NCBI GenBank assembly: GCA_012845835.1
Contig: JABAKD010000024.1
Location: forward strand, 186,699-250,698
DNA: 64,000 nucleotides
From: Undaria pinnatifida
Taxonomy: Eukaryota; Sar; Phaeophyceae; Laminariales; Alariaceae
Reading direction: 5' to 3'
A program made the position numbers and the translations under genes. Shown piece after piece: positions 52,693 to 62,989 of this stretch. Position 1 is the first letter of the stretch. Each line of letters starts with the position of its first letter. The notes under the pieces are model-generated. The model was given only the letters and a program-made list of their open reading frames with translations, searched no databases and was not told where the DNA came from.

Positions 52693-53895
52693 CAGCAGTA
52701 TACCATCAAGAACGCCAGCCAAGTACTACTAGGCATCCAATAATAGTCCAGAAGCCCGAACAGTCACGAAATCGATACGTAACTGTCATACTAATAATAC
52801 AAAATCAACACCTTCCCGGGTTCTTCACAAGACATTGACGAATCAACAATTGACTTAATTCCATCACCTAAAACAACGAAGAATGGAAAGAGGAAACTCA
52901 TCCCCATGAGCGAAACCTCTCCCATGCTCCCACTTGCAACCATTGTAATCACAAGAAGAGATTACAACAGCTGCGTCATCAGCGCAAACCGTAAAGAAAC
53001 AGATAAAATGCCAGAGATCGCAAGGTCACCCTGACAAAGGTCACCCCTTAACCCCTACTACCACCATAGATACACAGATCATATTGGTAAAACAACATAG
53101 CCTAAATTCTTGTCCGCAAACACAGCATTTATCTGACGCAAAAAATTGCATACGCCCTCCCCGATACAAAGAATATCTGGCCATCCCGTTTTTCATTGCC
53201 AAACAATTGCTAAACAACTTACTTGTGAAATATATCAAGTTTTCAAAATATATAATCATTCGAATTCCCAAACAAGCTTGCAACCACCCATCAAGTTCGG
53301 AAAATCAACATCGGTAATCCTGTAACAAATTGTGACTTTGCATCCCCTCTCTCATTTGAGACCAGTATGTCCTGTACTGTAGGATAACAAGGATGCCCCA
53401 CCCCATCTTGCCAGCACACGTAGGCAACCACAAACGAAAGATACCAGCAAGACCTAGTAGCCAATGTAACCAATCCTCGCCAACAAGCGTATTTTTCCGA
53501 AATATTGGTCATTTGCAAAACACCATAAAACCGAAATTATTCTCCTATTGGCATTTTTTTGTTTGCTATATCTTCAAATAAGCAAAGAAACAATCAAAAT
53601 GCTGGCACTTTCGATATGAACAGCTCAAGCCCTCTCAGCTACGCAAACTATTCAACCATCGCAAAAACATCTCGTGTTTCGCTTCTCCTTTGCGAACCAG
53701 CATTCGGAAAATGATACTGTTGGTAAAATATACCATCAATCATGAATATGCTCTCCTCTATTTTCCAATCAATCAGAAAACTACTGCCAAAACAAAAGAT
53801 ACCCCAAAAATGAATACAATCAGTCCCACCATCAGTACCATACATCAGCGGTACACCTCTCAACAATATGGTGCACCCACGCACTCTTTTCTCCA
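52693..53895. other. unassigned, AT-rich
   Basis: A-rich, low-G sequence on the plus strand. No frame has recognisable similarity. Confidence 0.35.
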
Positions 53896-54155
53896 AATTG
53901 TTATTGTATGCATATCAGCTCCACCAAATTCCTTCTGGTCCGATCTACGCCAGGAAAACGGCAAGTTTCGGATTTACGAACTCTGTTTGATTTGAACATG
54001 AAAAACACACTTTCAAATTTATCAGGCGTTATCGTTATGTATATCAGCTCCACCAGTTCCCTTCTGGTCCTGTCCGCACCAGAAGAGGACTACAAATGTT
54101 TCGGGTTTACAAAGACGGTTAGATTGGAACGTGAAAAACACTTTAAACTACCTGG
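53896..54155. repeat. about 131-bp tandem duplication
   Basis: GTTATTGTATGCATATCAGCTCCACC (about 53899) and GTTATCGTTATGTATATCAGCTCCACC (about 54029) each precede TTCC(C)TTCTGGTCC, a CACCAGAA / CGCCAGGA segment, TTTCGG(A/G)TTTAC and ACATGAAAAACAC / ACGTGAAAAACAC. The spacing is not a multiple of three, so the 104-codon frame across it is not an in-frame protein repeat. Confidence 0.82.
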
Positions 54156-54579
54156 CGAAAAGGTCTATGTGTACCATCCAGAACGAACCTTAGATGGTAC
54201 TATCTGCGGGTCTCCATTCTAACCGCAAATACACCGCCTATTATTTAACGGGTCTTCACTCTTGGCGCAAATAAATAAAAGTCATGTTCAACCAAAAACA
54301 ATGCTTCGATCGAAAAGTAAATCCATCGAATAAATAAATTCACCACTTTGACCAGACCTGTCTCCCCCCTCCGCCCCGCGATGTTGCCGAACCATGAAGC
54401 TCCGGCTGGCGAACTAATGAACCGATCTGCTCCCTCCATAAACCTCTTCTGCTGCTGCTGTTGCTGCTGCATGTCACTAATAGTGGTGGCAGTGCAGCCG
54501 GTTGCCTGGGTGGTCAATATAATGGTGGTTATCGTCGAATGCTATCAACATTCAAAATAAATAAAAAACGCACTTCATC

Positions 54580-54720
54580 ATTCAGCTGTGAGATCGACAA
54601 AAAACAAAAATTGGATCTAAATTTAGCTTCGCAAGCTGCGTGTGATAACTTGATCGCTATTATTATACTAGCGTTGGTCCTTGCGTTCGATTCCCACCGT
54701 GGTGAGATTTTGAATTTGAT
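54580..54720 (-). repeat. R-family fragment (copy g) fused to a B-box-containing segment
   Basis: CAGCTGTGAGATCGAC and TTCGCAAGCTGCGTGTGATAACT (54582-54648) are the minus-strand form of the R terminal block, decayed. Directly after it, ATTATTATACTAGCG...GCGTTCGATTCCCACC (about 54660-54702, plus strand) resembles the Pol III head of the SINE-like copies. The junction may be an old chimera. Confidence 0.5.
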
Positions 54721-56029
54721 TGCAAAAAAATGCAAAAAATGAACAAAAAAAGAAGGGTAAACTGTTGAGAGCGCCTAGCAGTGTGGGTAGGCACAATTTG
54801 ACGCAAGTCGACCGGGGAAGAAATAATGCTGAATGAATCATTCTCGCGACAACAATGAAGGCACGTACCGTTTGGTGGGGAGGGGGTAGAAGAGAGCCCG
54901 CTATGTGACCCCGGATCTGAGTTACATTACTGGGAGAGAGCGCGAGAGTAGTTCGAGTATAATTATTGGAATAATGGGGGAAACAAGTGTGTGTCCTTCA
55001 TTATTTTTTTTGTGCCCGGAGGAAAACGGGAGGGGGAAACCGGCGAAGAAAGGTTAACAGATTGTTGCTTATTTTGCTTGTTGTTTCCCCTGAGCCACGT
55101 AGCAAAGAAGAACTGGCGTTTTTTTTGGTGCACATACAGCACACGGTACACGCGGCGGTATAGGAATTGTCAGGACACACATATATATTATATACATTTT
55201 TAAATATATCAAGCGCTAAGTGCTGGCTCCACGAGGTAGCCTGAGTGTCCCGAGGAAACAGATGGCCTTGTACGGGTCACGCTTTTGTTGATGCACGTTC
55301 TAGCACGTGGTCTTTTCGGAGGAATCGACCCATCAGGGAATTTCTTGTTTGCTATTGCCCCGACTAACATTAAAACAGTTTAATTTTCTTGAATCATGGA
55401 AGTCGTTCCGTGGTTTTCACGATATGACTTCGAATAGTTGCCCAACACCTCTACACAGGTGAGATGATGTTTGCGGCCTGCGGGTACTCCAACCAGAAAT
55501 GACCACGGAGGCTCCTCTGGATTCGCAAGAACAATCGGCTATTCGGCGACGCGCACCTTTGATCATTGTGTATTAGGGCAAGAGCTTCCATCTGTAGGAG
55601 TGCAGCGGTCTGGTGTTTTGGGTCTACGCTTTAGTTTTGGTATTCCCGGTAGTGTGTGAGATGGGCGCTCGAAGAGCTTTTTTTTCAGGATCATGACACA
55701 TATGTGTGCACCTCCCGACGCCTGATGCAGAACGCCAAATTTCACTCGTCGGTCTTATTCGATCATAACAGGTGTCTGTGTGAGTGTGCCTTTGCATTAC
55801 ATTAAGAGCAGAAGCGATATCACTTCTGAACAGTAGTAGCAATCGACGTTCACCGAATGTTCCATCGTGACTCGATAATACTAACAACCCGAACAAGCAT
55901 TAGGCCTAGGCTGGACTTGCGCTGGCGTGCCACATGGTATACAGGGAGTACACAAGAGCTTGCGTACGAACTCGGTAGACCCGAGTAGCCCACTCCAAAC
56001 ATTAGCTCACCCTATCTATAACACTTATT
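54721..56029. other. unassigned
   Basis: No recognised gene or repeat. Confidence 0.35.
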
Positions 56030-56265
56030 GTTTCATGCACACTGAATTCCACAGACGTCTGGTTTTGTCCCCCTCAATGCGGGTTATCCAGTTTCCGTGC
56101 GCAGAACAAGGTTGAAGGTCTTAGTCCTGTTGAGCCTGGCATTACCAAGGGAGTCACCGACCTGTATCCTTCACGGGGGTATGCACTCTCCCGTGAAACA
56201 AGCTGAGTTTTGATCAAAACACCTTGGTTTTTTGTCGATCTCACAGCTGAATGAAGGGGATTTTT
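56030..56265 (+). repeat. R-family dispersed repeat, copy e (decayed)
   Basis: ATTCCACAGACGTCTGGTTTTGTCCCCCTCA, CCAGTTTCCGTGCGCAGA, CCTGTTGAGCCTGG, AGGGAGTCACCGACCTGTATCCTT and TCGATCTCACAGCTGAATG follow the order of the R body and end, but the TAATACGCGCGATCGG core is lost. Confidence 0.72.
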
Positions 56266-57985
56266 TTTATTTTTTAAATATAGACATACATACGATGAGT
56301 AGTCATGCTTGAAATATCGGTATAATATGCCAAAGTAAAGAAGGAACGAAGGAGAACAAAAAAGAACTCGCCCTAGAACGATGCCTGGGTTCCCAGACAC
56401 AAAGAGGAGGGAGAAGGATCTCCGCGTTCTCAACTTTTAGCCCTTTCTGCTTTTATTCTACTCTATGAGATCTCGTGGAGGGAGACCTATCCCTTAGGGC
56501 TACCCTAAGAGGTGATGTCTGCCCCTCCCTGTAGTATTTATTAGTGTAGTAGCACTTGAGTAGCAGTACAATAGGGGTAGGAAGGTAAGGTAGACGACGT
56601 CAGTCAGGATGGCGCACTCATGAACAACGCACCTCGCCTATTTGCCTCCTGAACTGCATCATCGCGAACGATCTATGTTAGAGGCTCCATCTCCGCGCCA
56701 CATCTGTGTTATTTTGTCAGCCCCCCCACCCTGCACTTCCTAGTTTACCCTTGCTGTATAAGCCTCCCCTGGTGGGGTCTCAACGCGACATGACCGATAT
56801 ATTATGATGACTGAGATGTACTGCAACCGAGCAACTACTACTGCTATTTATTTTAGTATGATACAATAATAGTAGTAGTAACTGTCGATAGTCTGGAAGA
56901 AAGGGGCGCTCTCTCCTTACGGCTTGGTTCCCTTCCAATAATAGCATGGGGCCCTCTATTCTTTATCATCTCTCTCCCTCACTACAATTGTGAAAATGTA
57001 CGCGTCTGGTCGACGTAGTACCTCCTACCCCGGAGACGCCCGAATATTTTTACCGCGAACAAAGTGTGAAGGTTAAGGTTGTGGCTGCCACTCATCATAT
57101 ATGATACTAATTATTATGTATTAAGTTTGGCACAATCATATTGCACCGCTCGCCGCCAAAGCAATCGTAAGTTGTAATATTACGTACTACGTCGTATTAC
57201 GTTGTGGATCCTCTTGTGCTACAACACAGTAAGTAGGACTACAGAGAGGTAACTGTATGTACTACTATACTACTGTGTGTAGTACTATAAATAATAATAA
57301 ACGTTTGATCCCCGAAACGCGCCTACGCGGGGGCGTACAATGCTCCCAGGCTCAAGTTTTCGGCAAGGGGGGCTCAGGGTCACAAGTCGGCGTGGGACCA
57401 CAAACGGGTGTTTGTTGTACTCGTTCGTTGTAGAGGCGGAGGTGGGGTGTCCTACATTATTATCGTGTTTTTCACAACCAACCATGGAACTAATCCTAAC
57501 CCTAACCCCGAAGGCTTCGTGTGCAGGTCGTACGAGGTCTCGTTGTTTTATTCCTGGTGTATGCATGTTCCAAGGGTATGTTATCTATCATGATGTAGCG
57601 GTGTTGTATACGTACGACGACGTGTAGGCAAGGTATCCCCCGGCTCCGCTGCTGCACGGTATTACTACTGTTCCTATTTTTATAGTCTATACAGCATCGC
57701 ACCATAGAGGGCGGTGCAAACTGAATGTCCATACTCTAGAAAAGTATCAGCACAGTGCACGCGGTAACGTTTACTTGTACAGGACGGCAAACGCCACAAC
57801 ACTACCACTAGTAGTATTATTATATTGTGCGTGTGCTCAACGGCGGCGGTGCTCAGCTAAAACCAAACCCCAGTCCCGTTTAAAATACGCATTCTAGGAA
57901 ACCCCATTTGCACCGAGGTGCTCCTTTTGTTTGCTGCGGGTGGAAAGGAAGCACAACAACGGGGCTCATTAGGAGCAGAACGACG
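56266..57985. other. unassigned; short CCTAACCCTAACCCC tract
   Basis: TAG/TAC-rich AT regions around 56840-56880 and 57240-57300. CCTAACCCTAACCCC (57497-57511) is a small interstitial telomere-like tract, C-strand on plus. No recognised gene. Confidence 0.4.
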
Positions 57986-58008
57986 GTACGAGAGCGGGTT
58001 CGAGGCGA

Positions 58009-58560
58009 ATGGCGTTAATCGGTATGCCATATGGTGTGTCCGTGGCGTTGATTTGTGCCACCGGGGCTGCAGTGGCGGCACTTACCGATCCGAAACAGCA
58101 CAAGTACTTCCCCCTTCCCGGACGGTCGATTCTGCCGTTCGATAGGGAGCTGCCAGGTCCAGATCTCGCTGATGGCACGCCTACAAAGCTCTACTCGCTT
58201 GCTCTCGGGCAAGCATGGCACGACCACACGGCGGACGCTGCTCTCTCGGTAGCGGTGGAGGAGAAGAAGCTGGCAAGACGGATCTGGCAGGGCCGCGGTC
58301 GTTATATATGTGTTTCGAGAACAACCTCCTCTCCTCTTTCCGGGGTGGGGAACCCACTTTGTCTATGTTTACGTCGACAACCCCCCGCAGAAGGTGTCTG
58401 TGAGCATTGATACGGGTAGCCACTAAACGGCCTTTCCGTGCTCTGAGTGCAAGAACAGTAGCAGCCATACGGACCTGTACTGAAATAAGAGAACGTCTAG
58501 CTCGGCACACATCTTTGGCTGCGATCAGTGTCATGGCTCGTTGAGGTACAGTGCCGGCAT
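58009..58560 (+). pseudogene. secreted pepsin-like (A1) aspartic protease, N-terminal fragment
   Basis: ATG at 58009 begins a hydrophobic N-terminus (MPYGVSVALICATGAAVAAL) that looks like a signal peptide, followed by a propeptide-like segment (LYSLALGQAWHDHTADAALS). Near 58300 the coding frame shifts. The new frame reads YVFREQPPLLFPGWGTHFVY, VYVDNPPQKVSVSIDTGS, with the catalytic DTGS at 58409-58420. A TAA (58424-58426) directly after DTGSH, and a TGA further on, interrupt TAFPCSECKNSSSHTDLY, whose Cys pattern and position suit the family. The similarity ends at CDQCHGSLRYSAG (about 58550). The second catalytic Asp region is absent. Either truncated or split by an intron; the stops favour a pseudogene. 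Confidence 0.72.
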
Positions 58561-59960
58561 CATCATTGCGAGTGTGTGTTGAAATCAGTGGTCTCGCATG
58601 CCTGTACTAAAGCCAGCATATTATTCTGGTCCCAAGCTATCATACGATGCAAGCAAGAATTAAATACGGCGGTAAATGAAGAGCCGTGAAATAAGAGTGA
58701 AATTATTGTGAAATGTGAAATATACGGTATGACGAGTATTTTATGATACCGCTATAACCCATAGTTGTTAAGGTTGGTTATTGCATGTATATCTTCAGGG
58801 ATAAACATATATTTAACCATATATGACGAAAGCGGCAAGGGGGAACGCTGAAATTCCAACCGTCCCTCGCAACTTCGTTCTTAGCTCACCGAAACAGTTT
58901 TCTCGGCGTACACAAAATATGGTTTGCATATATGCTCAACAGGCCTCCCCCATCCATTGTAAACCAATACGTATTCGAAAACGCCACTGTGAAACAACAC
59001 GATAACGAGGTCTAGAACATCAACCAAGACATACACGTGTAGCAACAACTACGCGGACACAAAAGAATCTCCGCACAATAACATACATATACGGTTAGAT
59101 ACCAAACCCAGGCAAACGACAGAACCCATATACCCTGGGTTCCAAATTGGAGTCGTTCTACGGTACCTCCCTCAACCTTTCTTCAACGAAATCGCCCGTT
59201 TCAAAACCAGCTCCCGGTCGTATCTCGTGAAATACGTTGTCCCTCGACACCCCGACATCATCGATCGATAGGTCTCTGCATACAAGAAAATAGATGGATA
59301 CTCTGTTTCCAAGTGTATTCGTCCGCGTGTCGAGCAACCACAAAACGTTCGATAGAGAAAATTGCTGGTTTGGGGGGGGGGCTATCGTAGAATCAGTCAT
59401 TGAGGTCCCTACGAGTCAGAAGCATCTTATAACGTACATATAGTCGTCGCACACACCTAAAATGCGTCAAAATTGCTCGTTGCTAAATAACAGGTTTACC
59501 AAGAACGCAAGAACAAACAGAGCGAGAGACGGGGTAGTCACAGCAGCGCAAATCACGATAGCATACGCCCACCACATCACCTCCTTTGCAGGCATCAGCT
59601 GGGTCCAACGCATGCCCGTAGTGTCTTAGGTGGAGTGAGGAGCGGTAGTAAAAATCAAGTGCGCTGCTCGATAACCTGTCCCTGACCGTCGGTATACTGA
59701 ACGATCTTCGGGCCGCGTCTCTTCTGTATCGGGTGTGTGAGGAATATTTTTTGTCGGTTTCAAGCAAGCGGTTGCGTTAACATGTATTACCTGGCTGGAT
59801 GTAAAGGAAAGGAACACCACTCAGCGATCATCTACTACACGCTAGGGCATGTTTTCATGAGCACCACTAACAACAGCACCAGACATGGACGCGACATCTA
59901 CAGAACCACGACAGCTTCGACGACAGCGGGGAGAAAACAGGGCGTGAAACCGTACACTAG
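58561..59960. other. unassigned
   Basis: Frames of 60-94 codons on both strands (for example 59158-59400 minus) have no recognised motif. Confidence 0.35.
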
Positions 59961-59961
59961 A

Positions 59962-60570
59962 TAATATAATGTGAAAGGGAAGTACAGACAGAGATGTTAA
60001 CACTGCGGTAGACCACACTACAAACCTATTACCCAGGATGTCTTTTACCGTCTACATGATCGCCTGACAACCTCTACCAAACCTAGTAGCATATGCCTAA
60101 CGAAGTAAAGTCACCCCCGTGTTCAAAAGTGATTACATTGCATGCCCACATCACCTCGCTTGCTGGATTTGATCTATCTCTGTTTTAAGATTGGCGACCT
60201 CAGAGCCCTACATCGACACGGTAAATCATGGGCGTAAAATCGTACATTTGAGCCAAGAATAACGTGAAAAGGATGCACAGGCAGATATGTTAACATTGCG
60301 GTAGACCACACTACCAACCTATTACGTACGGTATTTCGTACATACCGTCTGCATGATCGCCTCCCAACCTGTGCCAAACGAAGTATGACTAGCGAAGTAA
60401 CGCAATTGAGCGCGGGTACACCAAGCGTTCCTTTCCGAATACTGACGATTCGCACTTACTTCTCCTTGTCGTGCTCAATGGTGGTGACATTGCATGACAA
60501 CATAACCTCGCCTGTTGAACTTTTCAACATGTATATCTTTCATATAATTAGCGATGTCAGAAAATAATGG
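59962..60570. repeat. about 293-bp tandem duplication
   Basis: AAT(G)TGAAAGGGAAGTACAGACAGAGATGTTAACA (59969) and AACGTGAAAAGGATGCACAGGCAGATATGTTAACA (60262) start two units. Both continue with TGCGGTAGACCACACTAC(A/C)AACCTATTAC, TACCGTCT(A/G)CATGATCGCCT, AACGAAGTA and ACATTGCATG. Confidence 0.87.
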
Positions 60571-60729
60571 TAACTACATGTTTGTATCAATCGATTGAAA
60601 TATTGTATGTTTGTTATCTTATGATCATGTACGACAACAAGTTATGAAGCTTTGACACGTTGATTACCACACCTGAAGATTGCGTTGCATACCACATCTA
60701 ACGCCAAATCTTCTAGAATAACAAACATA

Positions 60730-62185
60730 ACCAGGCAGACTGAATAAAGGGATGTCTTATTGCTGCAACCGTCAGATTGTCCCATTTAAGGATATATAGT
60801 TTCCGCGCATATATTGAAGTGGCCCGCCCGCCCCCCGCCCTCCGCGCCCCCCGATCCCTCTTGTTCAAATGCTCCAACTCAAATCGAAATCTGCCAGAGT
60901 GGTAAACACTACCAGCCAGCTGATATCTCCTCATTAACTTTCTAGCCATCCATGCCGTAGCTTCAATTCGCTCCGCCCCCCACCCCCCCCTGTTTTTTTG
61001 TTCCCCGCCCTTTTGTTCAAACGCCCCACCTACAATCAAAATCGGCCATGGTAATAAATTCTTCTACACACGATCGCCTAGACCTAGCACCACGCATATA
61101 GCAAGCTCCTACATATATACGTAATACGCGCGATCGGAGTATCACACAAGCTTGCAAAGATGAGTTTTGACCAAATCTTCGATTTCACAGCTGAATTGTA
61201 TTTTTACGATTTATTGGACCTAAACCCCTAAAAAACCCTCCCCGCCTCTCCCCCCCCCCCTTTTTGTTTTGTTTCGCTCCGTCTTGCTCAAACGCCCCAC
61301 CTAACATCCAAATATGCCAGAGTAATAAACATTTCCATGCGCTTGATATCATCTCATCACCTTTCTAGAGCCATCCATGTCGCTGCTAGAATTCACCCCC
61401 CCCCCCCCCCCCCCCAAACGCCCCCTCCTTCCCCACCACCCGCACCATCGCTTAAACCTAGCACCACGCGTATAGCAAACCCCTACATCTACACGACCTA
61501 CAGATGATAGTCAAAAACCTTTTCGCCCCCCCCCCCCTCCCCCCTCCCCCGCCACCCCATTCCCACCCCTACCCCCTCGAACGATCCGCCCGTCCGTCAC
61601 TGATTGTACGACTTACAGGATACACATGATGAACTGGTGCATTCTTTCCGAAACCGTCAGATTTATCCCCTTATAGGATTTATAGTTTGCACGCACAGAT
61701 TGAGCTCCCCCGCCCGTCCCGCCTCCTATGATAACCTGGTGCATTATTTCTAAAGCCGTCAGATTTATCTCCTTAATGGATTTACAGTTTCCACGCACGG
61801 ATTGCGATGCCCCGCCCCCCCCCCCCCCCCCCGCTGCGCTCCCTATTGATCAAACCCAGCCCCCCACCTCCTTCAAACCTCCGCCCTCCCCTCACCAGTT
61901 GTTGGACTTACAGGATTCATTTGATAAGCTGATGCATTTCCTTCCACAGCTGTCAGATTTTAGTCCCCCTCAGAAACGGGATTTATCGTTTCCGCGCACA
62001 GACTGACTAACATCACCCTGTTTACCCTGATAGCTACACTGTAGTTGCAAGGGGAGTCGCTGACCTATATCCTCAATGAGGACACATAACCCGTAATACG
62101 CGCGATCGGAGTATCACACACAGCTTGAAAATATGAGTTTCGACCAAATATTCGATCTCACAGCTGGAGTGTATTTTTATGTTCT
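60730..62185 (+). repeat. R-family dispersed repeat, copy f (longest, multi-unit)
   Basis: About 1.45 kb of R blocks. The CCATCCATG(C/T)CG block occurs at about 60945 and 61370, ACCGTCAGATT(T)(G/A)TCCC at about 60768 and 61652, a variant at 61757, and CAGATTTTAGTCCCCCTC at about 61950. The terminal block TAATACGCGCGATCGGAG occurs twice, at 61121 and 62094, in direct orientation about 970 bp apart. Poly-C runs lie at 61248, 61395, 61528 and 61812. No coding frame is conserved. Confidence 0.84.
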
Positions 62186-62490
62186 GGTAGTACTGTCCAG
62201 CAAGCTCGTATATATGATATATCAGGGAATGCGCGCGGCAAGGCCGACCTATGCCCGGTGTAGCTGTAGTGTAGCAGCAGCAGTCAGTACTGGGGGTCAT
62301 TGTGTACAGCTCGTCGGTATCTAACCCCTAACCTTAACTAGTTCAATGTTAAGGGACGTCAGCCGTGAGTTCGACGAATTTCGGGTCAATACTCATCCGT
62401 GCAAGCGCGTTGTCGGTACTTATAGTGTATATATACTATGTAGGTAAGTTCTTTCTCCATGTAAGGGGTGTTTAAAAAACGAAAGGATAC
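62186..62490. other. unassigned
   Basis: Short spacer with no recognised gene. AACCCCTAACC at about 62322 is a weak telomere-like motif. Confidence 0.35.
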
Positions 62491-62945
62491 CCTAACTCTT
62501 ACCCTAACCCGTAATTGGTCGTATTTCTTCGTGTCCTGGGCGATGACGTGATAAGGATATCTTGACGGAGTGTGAGGCCATAAATCTTCGGTTCCCACCG
62601 CTAGCTGTTGACAAGATTTGGCAGAGGTGTCGGCATGGGTGTGAGAGATGGTGTAGCAAAAACGATCACAACCGTACAGACTAGTTGATTTTCATGGCGT
62701 AGCAGGGTGTACAAGTCTGTGCGACTTGGTGGTTTTTCTTCATGTCCTCGGCGTAGACTTGAAGAGGGGCTTCTTGAAGGAGTGCGTGACGCGGCATATC
62801 TTCGGTTACCATTGCGAGTTGTTAACAAGATTTCGCAGGGGTGTCGGTATGGGTGTGAGAAATAGTGGTGCAAAAACGATCTTAACGTAGTTAACTGTTC
62901 GTTTCGCACCAGGGTGCACAACCCTAACCCTTACCCTAACCCATT
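62490..62945. repeat. about 225-bp tandem duplication flanked by telomere-like tracts
   Basis: TGGTCGTATTTCTTCGTGTCCTGGGCG (62516) and TGGTGGTTTTTCTTCATGTCCTCGGCG (62730) start parallel units. Both run through TCTTCGGTT(C/A)CCA, GTTG(A/T)(C/T)AACAAGATTT-like sequence, GGTGTCGG(C/T)ATGGGTGTGAGA and CAAAAACGATC. ACCCTAACTCTTACCCTAACCC (62489) precedes and ACCCTAACCCTTACCCTAACCC (62920) follows. Confidence 0.85.
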
Positions 62946-62989
62946 GGAAATGGTTCATGCGCGCTAGCTCTATTAGCCCCACTCAATTC

